Below, one piece after another: positions 6,556 through 12,999 of a DNA stretch of 13,661 nucleotides. Within the stretch, counting starts at the first letter, position 1; the number at the start of each line of letters is the position of its first letter. Both the position numbers and the translations under genes were made by a program. Source of the stretch: Methanosphaera sp. rholeuAM130 (GTDB taxonomy: Archaea > Methanobacteriota > Methanobacteria > Methanobacteriales > Methanobacteriaceae); NCBI GenBank assembly GCA_003266065.1, contig MUZY01000116.1:231-13891 (forward strand). The letters run 5' to 3'. The notes under the pieces were generated by a model. That model was not told where the DNA came from, did not search any database, and was given only the letters and a program-made list of their open reading frames with translations.

Positions 6556-7287
6556 ATGAACATCGGCGAAATTATTAAAGATGGAATAACATATCCCCTA
6601 GTAGATTTAACGGATAGCTTAAAACTGGCAATACCCAACATATTTGTTGTTATAGCCACAGTTATCTTCATATTCACAACAGGTACTGACGTATACTTCA
6701 GTTTAAACTATTTTTTTATCGATCCAAGCCAAAGCTCGTTAAGTACTGCAACTTACATAATACTGACATTGATTCTGTTGATTATTAACGTAATATATTG
6801 GATATATAATCTGGGAGTAGTCAGTCGGGTTTTCGAAAATACAATGATGAATAAAAGGGAAGTACCTTACTTCGATTTAAAAAGAATATTCGACAAAGGA
6901 TCCAAATTGTTCATCGTATACCTGATTTTCATACTAATATGCTGCATAATAAACCTATACATCGAGTTTATCGTGTACATTAACATTACCCTATTAGTAC
7001 TAATGGCTTTCGTACCGGCAATACTAGCAGTATTTTCTCAGACAAACAGCATCTCCAAAACATTGGACATTAAAAGAATCTGGGAAATAACGAAGGAAAT
7101 AGGAATTAAAAACACGGCCATATTCATGGTTTTACTGCTGATAATTACAATAATATTCGGTCTTTTAGCATATTTCTGCAGTTATATTGCACTAGTCATT
7201 ATATTATTGTTTGTTGAATTGATAATGGCAAGAATAGCTGGTTTATTATATGTAAACAGAACAAATAACATGACCTCTAACGATTAA
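6556..7287 (+). CDS. DUF4013 family multi-pass membrane protein
   Basis: A 243-residue integral membrane protein with about six membrane segments (roughly 26-41, 66-87, 117-139, 140-160, 188-208 and 209-229). The hallmark block is a helix end followed by LGVVSRVFENTMMNKREVPYF (86-106) and IFDKGSKLFIVYLIF (111-125). This matches the DUF4013 pattern of G-x-x-x-R-V, a short polar loop with a P, then an amphipathic segment. DUF4013 proteins are common in methanogens and haloarchaea, and their function is unknown. The frame is open further upstream, but ATG 6556 has AAGGAG at 6541-6546 with good spacing and begins MNIGEIIKDG as in the family. The earlier ATG at 6469 would add 29 residues with no support. 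Confidence 0.82.
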   Translation: MNIGEIIKDGITYPLVDLTDSLKLAIPNIFVVIATVIFIFTTGTDVYFSLNYFFIDPSQSSLSTATYIILTLILLIINVIYWIYNLGVVSRVFENTMMNKREVPYFDLKRIFDKGSKLFIVYLIFILICCIINLYIEFIVYINITLLVLMAFVPAILAVFSQTNSISKTLDIKRIWEITKEIGIKNTAIFMVLLLIITIIFGLLAYFCSYIALVIILLFVELIMARIAGLLYVNRTNNMTSND

Positions 7288-7322
7288 TTATGATTAATCA
7301 TCACCTTCCACTCTTTTTTTAA
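7282..7322 (+). terminator. stem-loop and T7 terminator after the DUF4013 gene
   Basis: Arms GATTAAT (7282-7288) and ATTAATC (7293-7299) form a 7-base stem overlapping the stop codon. They are followed by a pyrimidine stretch and seven T bases at 7314-7320, then AA. Confidence 0.6.
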
Positions 7323-7340
7323 CCGTGACGTGACTTTTGG

Positions 7341-7363
7341 AAAAAAATAGCATTTGAAAAAAA
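7341..7363 (-). terminator. double T7 terminator after the zinc-ribbon/TM2 gene
   Basis: On the minus strand two runs of seven T bases (7363-7357 and 7347-7341) follow the stop codon at 7379 within 40 bases, preceded by a C-rich patch. No stem is visible. The two convergent genes thus each carry their own oligo-T end. Confidence 0.55.
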
Positions 7364-7378
7364 TGGGAATTTAGGGGG

Positions 7379-8041
7379 TTATTGTAAATCAAATACTCCG
7401 AATAGCAATGGTATTGGCCTGTTTTCGTTGATTGCCTTTGTGCATACATATGCATCATATGCACAGTAGACAACATAGGCTATTCCTATCAGTAAGATTA
7501 ATATATAGCCAGTATCAGAATACATGAACATGAAATTCAATATTATAGGTATAAAACCAATCAAACATAAAGCTATTGCCCTCTTAGGCAATCCGAGATA
7601 GAAATGTCCGATTCCACTTAGGAAATACAGGAATATTCCTGCAATAAGATTAAGCAGTACCGCTATCCATACATTCTTTTGATTGGCCGGCGGATAGTAT
7701 CCTCCCTGAGCATTTGGTATGTTGTTATATTGTCCAGTATTATATGGTCCATTGTTATACTGCTGATTACTCTGCTGATTTGATGAACCGTTATTATACT
7801 GCTGATTATCATATGGCTGTTGATAATTTCCTCCAGTAGTATCCTGCGATTCGACGTTTGGAGTATTATTCGGTTGATAATCAAGATCATTATTTATGTT
7901 AAGATTAGGTTGATACGGATTATCATTATTTGTATCCACCTGTGCTTCTTGAGGACTTAAATTTTGCAAATTATTGCCACAACTTAAGCAAAATTTTGAA
8001 GTATCCTGATTTTCATATCCACAGTGCTGACATATTTTCAT
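7379..8041 (-). CDS. zinc-ribbon protein with Q/N-rich linker and TM2-like membrane domain
   Basis: A 220-residue protein in three parts. Residues 4-21 are a zinc ribbon with Cys4, Cys7, Cys18 and Cys21 (CQHCG ... FCLSCG). Residues about 25-120 are a disordered linker very rich in Asn, Gln, Tyr and Gly, with QQYNNG-type repeats. Residues 124-200 hold three membrane helices with a TM2-like signature: NLIAGIFLYF, then GIGHFYLGLPKRAIAL. Proteins of this layout are common in archaea and Firmicutes and presumably tie a cytosolic metal-binding or protein-binding head to the membrane; the actual role is unknown. Start: ATG 8041 has GGAGG at 8053-8049. A canonical box A, TTTATATA, lies at 8101-8094 on the same strand, giving a leader of about 30 bases. 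Confidence 0.8.
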   Translation of the reverse strand: MKICQHCGYENQDTSKFCLSCGNNLQNLSPQEAQVDTNNDNPYQPNLNINNDLDYQPNNTPNVESQDTTGGNYQQPYDNQQYNNGSSNQQSNQQYNNGPYNTGQYNNIPNAQGGYYPPANQKNVWIAVLLNLIAGIFLYFLSGIGHFYLGLPKRAIALCLIGFIPIILNFMFMYSDTGYILILLIGIAYVVYCAYDAYVCTKAINENRPIPLLFGVFDLQ

Positions 8042-8090
8042 GAAAATACCTCCGTTAATGTGATTATATAAAATGAAATATATGATTTCC

Positions 8091-8102
8091 TATTATATAA
8101 AG
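8091..8102 (-). promoter_or_regulatory. box A promoter of the zinc-ribbon/TM2 gene
   Basis: Minus-strand CCTTTATATAATA contains TTTATATA, the classic methanogen TATA box, about 55 bases before the ATG. A second AT-rich element (TTTTATATA at 8073-8065) is nearer, but it would place the start too close to the ribosome site. Confidence 0.5.
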
Positions 8103-8330
8103 GTTCTGTCAAGTAATAGTTTATTGGAATATCTGGGAAATGCGAAAAAGAAAACGGCAGAAAACTGAATGTTGACTATGCCTAAAACCAATAAAAAAGA
8201 TTTTCCAGAATAAGAAAACATTAGAGCATATAAAGAGGATAAAATATCTTTTTCCATTAGCAATATAAAAGAGTTGCGTAATGAGAATATTTCGATAATA
8301 AGAGAGGAATTACCTGTAAATGAAAAATAG
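8103..8330 (+). pseudogene. possible decayed gene with two in-frame stops
   Basis: One plus-strand frame reads as protein-like text through most of the gap between two minus-strand genes: LSSNSLLEYLGNAKKKTAEN, stop (TGA 8166), MLTMPKTNKKDFPE, stop (TAA 8211), then a 38-codon run containing ISNIKELRNENISIIREELP, ending at TAG 8328-8330. Random DNA of this composition would give several more stops in 76 codons, so remnant coding sequence is plausible but not proven. The frame can be extended left to ATG 8082, but that part is the promoter of the zinc-ribbon gene. The product is not recognised. It is not likely to be a recoded gene, because the stops are of two kinds (TGA and TAA). Confidence 0.3.
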
Positions 8331-8361
8331 GATCCGGTTGTTTGTCAAGACTTTATATTAT

Positions 8362-8370
8362 AAAAAAAGT
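8362..8370 (-). terminator. T7 terminator after the coiled-coil gene
   Basis: On the minus strand ACTTTTTTTA with seven T bases (8368-8362) lies about 20 bases after the stop codon. No stem is obvious. Confidence 0.5.
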
Positions 8371-8388
8371 AAATTATGGTTAAAATGA

Positions 8389-8925
8389 TTAGTTTTCACC
8401 ATATTTTTCTGTTAACTCTTCTTTTTCAGCGTCAATTTTTCCCTGTAAAGTTGTAATTACAATATCTGATTTTTCTTTAAGATCAGCTATGTTTTCTTCA
8501 AGAACACCCAATTCTAAAGCATCTTCTATATCTTTTTGAAGGTTTTTAATCAATTCGTTTTTTGCAACCTGTATGTTTAATTGCGTTCTTAATAATGTTT
8601 CTTCAAGGATATTGTCTGCTTTGAACAAAATCAAGTCGGCTGCATCCTCATTGTTTGCTATTTCCGTATCGACTTGAACAATTAAAGAAGCGATTTCTGA
8701 ATCCGCTTTATCTAAAGCTTCTTCGATTTTTGTATCCGCTAAGTTAATGTGTGATTCCAGTCTTCTTTGATTTCTGGCTTGTTTCTTTTCCAGGATTTTT
8801 TCTTCAATTTTTACTTTAGCGTTGGTTTTTTTCTCATTGGCTTTTAATATTTGTTCTTCTCGTTTTATACCTAATTCGTCCTTTTTTTGTGAAACTTTAT
8901 TTCCGATTGCTTCTTTGTCAACCAT
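8389..8925 (-). CDS. soluble all-helical coiled-coil protein of unknown function
   Basis: A 178-residue charged protein without Cys or Trp and with no membrane segment. It is almost wholly Lys/Glu/Ala/Leu/Ile/Asp/Asn and predicted to be one long set of helices. The N-terminal third is basic (KREEQILKANEKKTNAKVK, then KKQARNQRRLES); the rest is acidic with heptad-like hydrophobic spacing (DTKIEEALDKADSEIASLIV). It looks like a filament, scaffold or stalk protein; no family was recognised. Start: GTG at 8934 is in frame but overlaps the ribosome site AGGAGAGTGA (8940-8931). ATG 8925 has proper spacing and is preferred. An AT-rich TATA-like stretch lies at 8963-8985. It is a single gene between the zinc-ribbon and UbiB-like genes, all on the minus strand but with separate terminators. 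Confidence 0.72.
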   Translation of the reverse strand: MVDKEAIGNKVSQKKDELGIKREEQILKANEKKTNAKVKIEEKILEKKQARNQRRLESHINLADTKIEEALDKADSEIASLIVQVDTEIANNEDAADLILFKADNILEETLLRTQLNIQVAKNELIKNLQKDIEDALELGVLEENIADLKEKSDIVITTLQGKIDAEKEELTEKYGEN

Positions 8926-9301
8926 ATTTTTCACTCTCCTTTATAATTAATATGCTTAATTTATCATTTATAATATATTAATTTTAGCATAGAAATGAGT
9001 AACATTGAAAGTAAACTGGTGATTAAATAGTATAAACCTGTTAAAATCAGGAAAATCGTTTTTTTAAAAAAGAATAGAACTATTATACTTAGTTAGAATC
9101 ACGACCAAATGAATGGCTCTTTAATTATAGCATATACTCCATTAGCTACCAAATATCAGGACATTTATGGAACGATATGCAAGCGGAAATGATGTATTAT
9201 GATTTGCAAAAGAAAAAACAGAGCACATTTTTTGTTAGAATTGATATGATAAACTTTAAAATATAATAAAAAGATATACCTCTTGTCATTGCCCCAAAAA
9301 T
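8926..9301. other. intergenic region between the coiled-coil and UbiB-like genes
   Basis: About 420 bases separate the two genes. The left part is the promoter of the coiled-coil gene; the right end is the terminator of the UbiB-like gene. Between them lies an open plus-strand frame at 9093-9266 that has no start codon. Confidence 0.5.
9093..9266 (+). pseudogene. open frame of 57 codons without a start, possible gene remnant
   Basis: Between TAG 9090 and TAA 9264 one plus-strand frame stays open for 57 codons and has the look of a protein tail: RPNEWLFNYSIYSISYQISG, then LWNDMQAEMMYYDLQKKKQS and FFVRIDMINFKI. An open stretch of this length is unusual in DNA this AT-rich, where a stop is expected about every dozen codons. 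Two Trp and a balanced residue mix also argue for coding origin. No ATG occurs until residue 29 and there is no ribosome site, so it is more likely the C-terminal relic of a lost gene than a live one. The family is unknown. Confidence 0.35.
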
Positions 9302-9336
9302 AAGAAAAAAGTAGTTCTGATATACTTTATCAGAAC
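9302..9336 (-). terminator. strong stem-loop terminator after the UbiB-like gene
   Basis: On the minus strand a perfect 9-base stem (arms GTTCTGATA and TATCAGAAC, 5-base loop, 9336-9314) starts about a dozen bases after the stop. It is followed within four bases by a run of six T bases and a further T-rich stretch. It has the form of a bacterial-type intrinsic terminator. Confidence 0.7.
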
Positions 9337-9348
9337 CATGAGGTTTAA

Positions 9349-11001
9349 TTAGTTACGTAAATATTTAAAGACAATGTAGATTCCGAGAATTAAACTGACG
9401 ATGAATCCTCCAAGTGCTATGTCGTAAACATATTGTAGTGGAAGAAGGGTAGTAGAATTATTATATAATGCTTGTGCCATGATTGTAGCTGCTAACACCA
9501 TTGCTGTACCGATTATTACTGCGGCCAGTATCAATGATAATGAAATCATGTTTTTAAGGTCATCCAATCCGCTGTGTTTTAAGTTTACTTCCAATTCTCC
9601 TTCATCAAGCTTGTTGAGTGTGGAACTTAATTTGTCAGGTAAATCCTTTATTAAGTGTTCGATTTCAACTACGTAATTTAATCCGCTTGTTACAAGATTG
9701 CCTGCACTGAATTTTTGGCCGACCATCCTCTTGGCGAATTTTTCAAGTTCGGTTGTGAGATTGAATGATGGATCTAAATTGCTTCCGGTATCCTCCATGA
9801 GTATGAAACCTCTTCCTATCATTACAAATTCCCTTGGAAGTACTATGTTATGCTTAATCATTACGTTCATTAAGCTTTCAAACAGTCCGTCCATCTGATC
9901 CAAGTCAACGCCAAGATATTTGTTTAAGAGATCTTGAACATCCTCTTGGAAGTCTTCCGTATTCTGTTCCGGCGTGATTATTTTCATGTAGAGCAATTGT
10001 TTGATAAGTTTTTTGGAATTACCTGACAATAGTATCAATATCATTTCGGCAAGGTTACCCTTGAATTCTTCGGTAAGTATTCCAACCATACCCCAATCGA
10101 TGTAGGCCAATTTTCCATCATTGGTTACGAACATGTTTCCTGGATGTGGGTCTGCGTGGAAGAATCCGTCGATTAATATTTGTTTAAGATATGATTGTAC
10201 TGCTGTTTTAGCTAGTTGCTTATTGTCAATGCCTTCAACTTCTTTACCGAATAAATCGGATATTTCATATCCATCCATCAGTTCCATTGTTATAACTTTG
10301 CTTGTTGAATAGTCCTCGAATACCTGTGGAATTACTACATTTTCCTCATCCTTTAAGTTATTTGTAACTTTTTGAATATTCGTTACTTCTTCCATATAGT
10401 TTAGTTCCTTGAATATGGATCTATCGAATTCCTTCATAATGGCAGGTAAGTTATATGTTCTGGATTTTGTAATGTATTTATCTGCTTTTCCAGCCAAGTC
10501 AATCAGTATCTTTACATCGGCCGATATAATATCATATATACCCGGCTTTTGAATTTTTACTGCTACTTCCTGACCGTTTTCTTTTAATGTTGCCTTGTAT
10601 ACCTGACCTATTGATGCTGAACCTAATGGATTTTCGTCAAACTCTGAGTACATCTCTTCAAGTGGTTTTCCCAGTTCACTTTCTACAACTTCCCTCATCT
10701 GATCAAAAGGTGTGGTAGGAGTATTGTCTCTGAGTTTTTTAAGATCTTCTGCTATTTCAGGACCTATCATATCCGGACGTGATGCTAATAATTGACCTAA
10801 TTTAATGAATGCCGGACCCAATTCTTCCATTGCTTCCCTAAGACCAGACAAGTCAATTTCCTCATCTTCTCCATCCGCTGTTTTTTTACGTTTTGATGAT
10901 GAAGTTAACAATGATATTACTTTGTGATGTTTTGCCACGTCTAAAATTTCACTCAATCGTTTATTTGTATTTATTTCATTTTCATTTTCCTTTGATGCCA
11001 T
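9349..11001 (-). CDS. ABC1/UbiB/AarF family atypical kinase, membrane anchored
   Basis: A 550-residue member of the ABC1 (ADCK/UbiB) protein-kinase-like family, full length. Motifs in order: family-specific KLGQ at residues 67-70, the Ala/Ser-rich loop PLGSASIGQVYKA (125-137) replacing the usual glycine loop, catalytic-type Lys149 in VAVKI, ELNYMEE near 199, HADPHPGNMF from 282, and DWG (302-304) at the DFG position. Two C-terminal membrane helices are visible (about 491-514 and 525-547). UbiB and COQ8 support ubiquinone biosynthesis and have ATPase activity, and other members act in lipid homeostasis. Methanobacteriales are thought to lack quinones and methanophenazine, so the substrate here is open; isoprenoid or archaeal lipid handling is a guess. 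ATG 11001 is preceded by AGTAGTGAT. It is a single gene, divergent from the secreted repeat protein. Confidence 0.92.
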   Translation of the reverse strand: MASKENENEINTNKRLSEILDVAKHHKVISLLTSSSKRKKTADGEDEEIDLSGLREAMEELGPAFIKLGQLLASRPDMIGPEIAEDLKKLRDNTPTTPFDQMREVVESELGKPLEEMYSEFDENPLGSASIGQVYKATLKENGQEVAVKIQKPGIYDIISADVKILIDLAGKADKYITKSRTYNLPAIMKEFDRSIFKELNYMEEVTNIQKVTNNLKDEENVVIPQVFEDYSTSKVITMELMDGYEISDLFGKEVEGIDNKQLAKTAVQSYLKQILIDGFFHADPHPGNMFVTNDGKLAYIDWGMVGILTEEFKGNLAEMILILLSGNSKKLIKQLLYMKIITPEQNTEDFQEDVQDLLNKYLGVDLDQMDGLFESLMNVMIKHNIVLPREFVMIGRGFILMEDTGSNLDPSFNLTTELEKFAKRMVGQKFSAGNLVTSGLNYVVEIEHLIKDLPDKLSSTLNKLDEGELEVNLKHSGLDDLKNMISLSLILAAVIIGTAMVLAATIMAQALYNNSTTLLPLQYVYDIALGGFIVSLILGIYIVFKYLRN

Positions 11002-11158
11002 GTTTAATCACTACTGTCTATTCAAAAAGGGTAATAATTATGAAATTTAACTTCGGACTATATTAATTATATTCATGTATAACAAGACCCATGATTATAA
11101 GAATTTTTTCCATTAAAATCGAATATTACCATTTTTTATCTATTTTGAAAGCCAAAGC

Positions 11159-11190
11159 TTATATATATATTTATACATATTACTATATAA
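11159..11190 (+). promoter_or_regulatory. putative promoter of the secreted repeat protein
   Basis: Two TATA boxes in series, TTATATATATAT and TATATAA, lie 170 to 200 bases before the ATG. Either would start transcription between about 11190 and 11215 and give an unusually long leader of about 150 to 170 bases. No better TATA box lies nearer the gene, though AT-rich stretches exist. Confidence 0.4.
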
Positions 11191-11198
11191 ACCAATAC

Positions 11199-11226
11199 TT
11201 CTTTGTTAAAAAAAAGCAACAAAGAA
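11199..11226 (+). other. leader stem-loop 1
   Basis: Perfect 9-base arms TTCTTTGTT and AACAAAGAA flank a 10-base A-rich loop. It lies at or near the predicted 5' end of the mRNA of the secreted repeat protein. Confidence 0.45.
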
Positions 11227-11306
11227 TAAGCTGACATGACAAGATAAAATTGAAGTGAAAAAGCATAATTGGTGAAAAACTTAAAAGATAATAATTATTT
11301 CACATA

Positions 11307-11334
11307 ATGATTAAAAATAATTACATTTAATCAT
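11307..11334 (+). other. leader stem-loop 2, just before the ribosome site
   Basis: Perfect 9-base arms ATGATTAAA and TTTAATCAT flank a 10-base loop, ending 14 bases before the GGAGG ribosome site (11349-11353). It has the same arm and loop size as stem-loop 1. Folding here could affect ribosome access. Confidence 0.45.
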
Positions 11335-11360
11335 GATTTTAAAATAAAGGAGGCAATGTA

Positions 11361-12551
11361 ATGTTATCTAAGAAATATATGTGTGGAATATTATTGTTAG
11401 TATGTTTTTTAGCTCTCACTTGTGTAAGTGCTGCTGATGATCAGACAAGCAGCGATGATTCAGTTGCTACAGGTACTTCTGATAGTTCAACTACCGGACA
11501 AGGCAGCGACATATCAAATTATAACACGAAAAGCTTAAAAACCGCATCTAACGATGATGTTCAAAGCGACAGTTCATCTGAAAAAACTGCTACAAATACT
11601 TTGGGCAGTACCGGAACTTCAAGTGGATTGGGTACTGGAGGCTTTAACTTCAGTAGCTTTAATTTCAGTAGTTTAAACACTTCAGGATTAGATTTATCCA
11701 GCTTAAACTTCAGTAGTTTAAACTTCAGTGGAATGAATTCATCCGGATTAGATTTATCTAAATTAAATGTATCCAGTATGGGTAACGGTAGCTTTAACTT
11801 CTCTGGATTAAATAGCAGTGGTTTAAACCTATCCAACTTAAACCTATCCAGTTTAAACTTATCTACATTAAACTTCAGTAGTTTAAATACGACTGGATTA
11901 AACACCAGTGGTTTAAACCTATCCAATTTAACCAGCTTGAATTTATCAAGCTTAAATCTGTCAAGCTTAAACTTCTCAGACCTTAACCTGTCAAGTTTAA
12001 ACTTTACGGGAATGAATTCATCAAATTTCAACATGTCCAATTTAAACCTTTCCGGTATTGACTTATCCAGTATCGACTTGTCCAAATTGGATTTATCCAG
12101 CATATTCAACAGGACAAAAACAAACGATACACAAGAGGAACCTCAAACTACTGCCGAGGAACCTCAGGTAATAGAGGATAAGCAGACGCAAGTCCAAGTT
12201 ACCAAAGCTACAAAGGATAAAGCAAAAACAACCACTGTTAAAAAAATAACCCAAACGACACCTAAAACATTTACAATAACAAGAGCAAATGATACGACCG
12301 TATTATATCAAGGTGACAATATTGTAACCCTTGAAGAACTTGACAAAATATTCGGTTCATCATTTACCAACGGACAGTTAGTATTGTATATTGACGGTGA
12401 AGTGGTATTTAACGGTACTGTAAGTGATGATTTATCCGCCGTAATATTTGAAATTCTTGAAAAGTTCCTCGGAGAACACAACATAAAAGTAGAATTTACA
12501 GATGGTGAGAATAACACCCAAACATTTGAAGAAAATGTTATAATCAGTTAA
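11361..12551 (+). CDS. secreted pentapeptide-repeat (beta-helix) surface protein, sequon-saturated
   Basis: A 396-residue exported protein. Residues 1-24 form a signal peptide (hydrophobic LLLVCFLALTCVSA, likely cut before ADDQ). Residues 25-94 are a low-complexity Ser/Thr/Asp linker. Residues 95-249 are about 30 five-residue repeats of type L-N-F/L-S-S, the pattern of pentapeptide-repeat right-handed beta-helices but with Leu at the usual Ala position. One three-residue phase break occurs at 190-192. Nearly every unit contains N-X-S/T, about 27 sequons in 158 residues, so heavy N-glycosylation by archaeal AglB is likely. Residues 255-304 are a Thr/Lys-rich stalk; 305-396 form a globular, probably beta-rich domain with more sequons. 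No membrane anchor is visible at the C-terminus. ATG 11361 has GGAGG seven bases upstream. It is probably a cell-wall or adhesin-like protein; its partner is unknown. Confidence 0.85.
   Translation: MLSKKYMCGILLLVCFLALTCVSAADDQTSSDDSVATGTSDSSTTGQGSDISNYNTKSLKTASNDDVQSDSSSEKTATNTLGSTGTSSGLGTGGFNFSSFNFSSLNTSGLDLSSLNFSSLNFSGMNSSGLDLSKLNVSSMGNGSFNFSGLNSSGLNLSNLNLSSLNLSTLNFSSLNTTGLNTSGLNLSNLTSLNLSSLNLSSLNFSDLNLSSLNFTGMNSSNFNMSNLNLSGIDLSSIDLSKLDLSSIFNRTKTNDTQEEPQTTAEEPQVIEDKQTQVQVTKATKDKAKTTTVKKITQTTPKTFTITRANDTTVLYQGDNIVTLEELDKIFGSSFTNGQLVLYIDGEVVFNGTVSDDLSAVIFEILEKFLGEHNIKVEFTDGENNTQTFEENVIIS
11643..12107 (+). repeat. array of about 30 imperfect 15-base units encoding pentapeptides
   Basis: In-frame 15-base periodicity, for example TTAAACTTCAGTAGT, with one 9-base insertion that breaks the phase. 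Serine codons drift along the array: early units favour AGT/AGC pairs, later units favour TCA/TCC followed by AGC, so protein sequence is kept while DNA diverges. The periodicity also creates a spurious long open frame on the opposite strand. Confidence 0.85.
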
Positions 12552-12552
12552 T

Positions 12553-12576
12553 CTCATCCTTCTTTCCTTTTTTTAA
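12553..12576 (+). terminator. pyrimidine-rich T7 terminator after the secreted-protein gene
   Basis: After the stop come a C/T-rich stretch and seven T bases at 12568-12574, followed by AAA. This is the same layout as after sufB and the DUF4013 gene. Confidence 0.6.
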
Positions 12577-12999
12577 ATCGATTTACATTAATTAATCTTT
12601 AATCTGTTTTCAACCTGTTTTTTATTTAATTTTTCTTATTTAAAAATTCTGTGCTTTTTTCATAATCATTCCGTTTATATACTTTTTTAGCTATACTTTC
12701 AACGATAAACACAATAATAAAAGCCATGGACCAACACTCCAAAAACCCATCACACATTAGCATACCAAATAACTGATATCATGAATTAATCGAAAAGTTA
12801 AAATTAGATGTAATTTAAAATATTACTAGAGAAGGATTGTTTTTGAATAAATATATCCGAACATACTATTATGACATATTTTAATATCTCAATAAATTAC
12901 AAATTAAGGAAACAAAAGAAATAATGAAAAATTATCTGAAAAAGTACTGTTGAAATATGCAATAGATAAACGGATAATATATAAATTGGATGGAATTAT
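12577..12999. other. intergenic region before the cysteine synthase gene
   Basis: About 420 AT-rich bases. The left part is featureless T-rich DNA. The middle (12726-12953) is a weak candidate for a decayed gene, listed separately. The right end holds a TATA-like element, AATATATAA at 12977-12985, unusually close to the cysteine synthase ATG. Confidence 0.5.
12726..12953 (+). pseudogene. possible decayed reading frame with several stops
   Basis: One plus-strand frame from ATG 12726 reads MDQHSKNPSHISIPNN, stop, YHELIEKLKLDVI, stop, a 21-codon run containing NITREGLFLNKYIRTYYYD, stop, then a 22-codon run containing LNKLQIKETKEIMKNYLKK, stop at 12951. The stops are TGA, TAA, TAA and TGA. The segments have a coding-like look, but their lengths are close to what AT-rich random sequence gives, so this is the weakest of the relic calls. 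The product is not recognised. Confidence 0.2.

Larger units (their letters stand above)
11002..11360. other. divergent intergenic region, two promoters and a structured leader
   Basis: A 359-base gap between ubiB-like and the secreted-protein gene. A minus-strand TATA candidate, AATATAATTAATA, lies at 11073-11061 for the UbiB-like gene. Plus-strand TATA candidates lie at 11159-11170 (TTATATATATAT) and 11184-11190 (TATATAA). The remaining 150 bases hold two stem-loops, listed separately. Confidence 0.5.

Noticed and set aside
11561..12109. 182-codon open frame on the minus strand, rich in L-D-K and K-L units
   Set aside because: It is the antisense reading of the 15-base repeat array. Periodic codons keep the opposite strand free of stops. 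It has no ribosome site or plausible protein composition.
8103..12953. Stop-codon readthrough (pyrrolysine or selenocysteine) to explain interrupted frames
   Set aside because: The stops are a mixture of TGA and TAA with no single recoded codon, and no recoding element is visible. Decay or chance is simpler.
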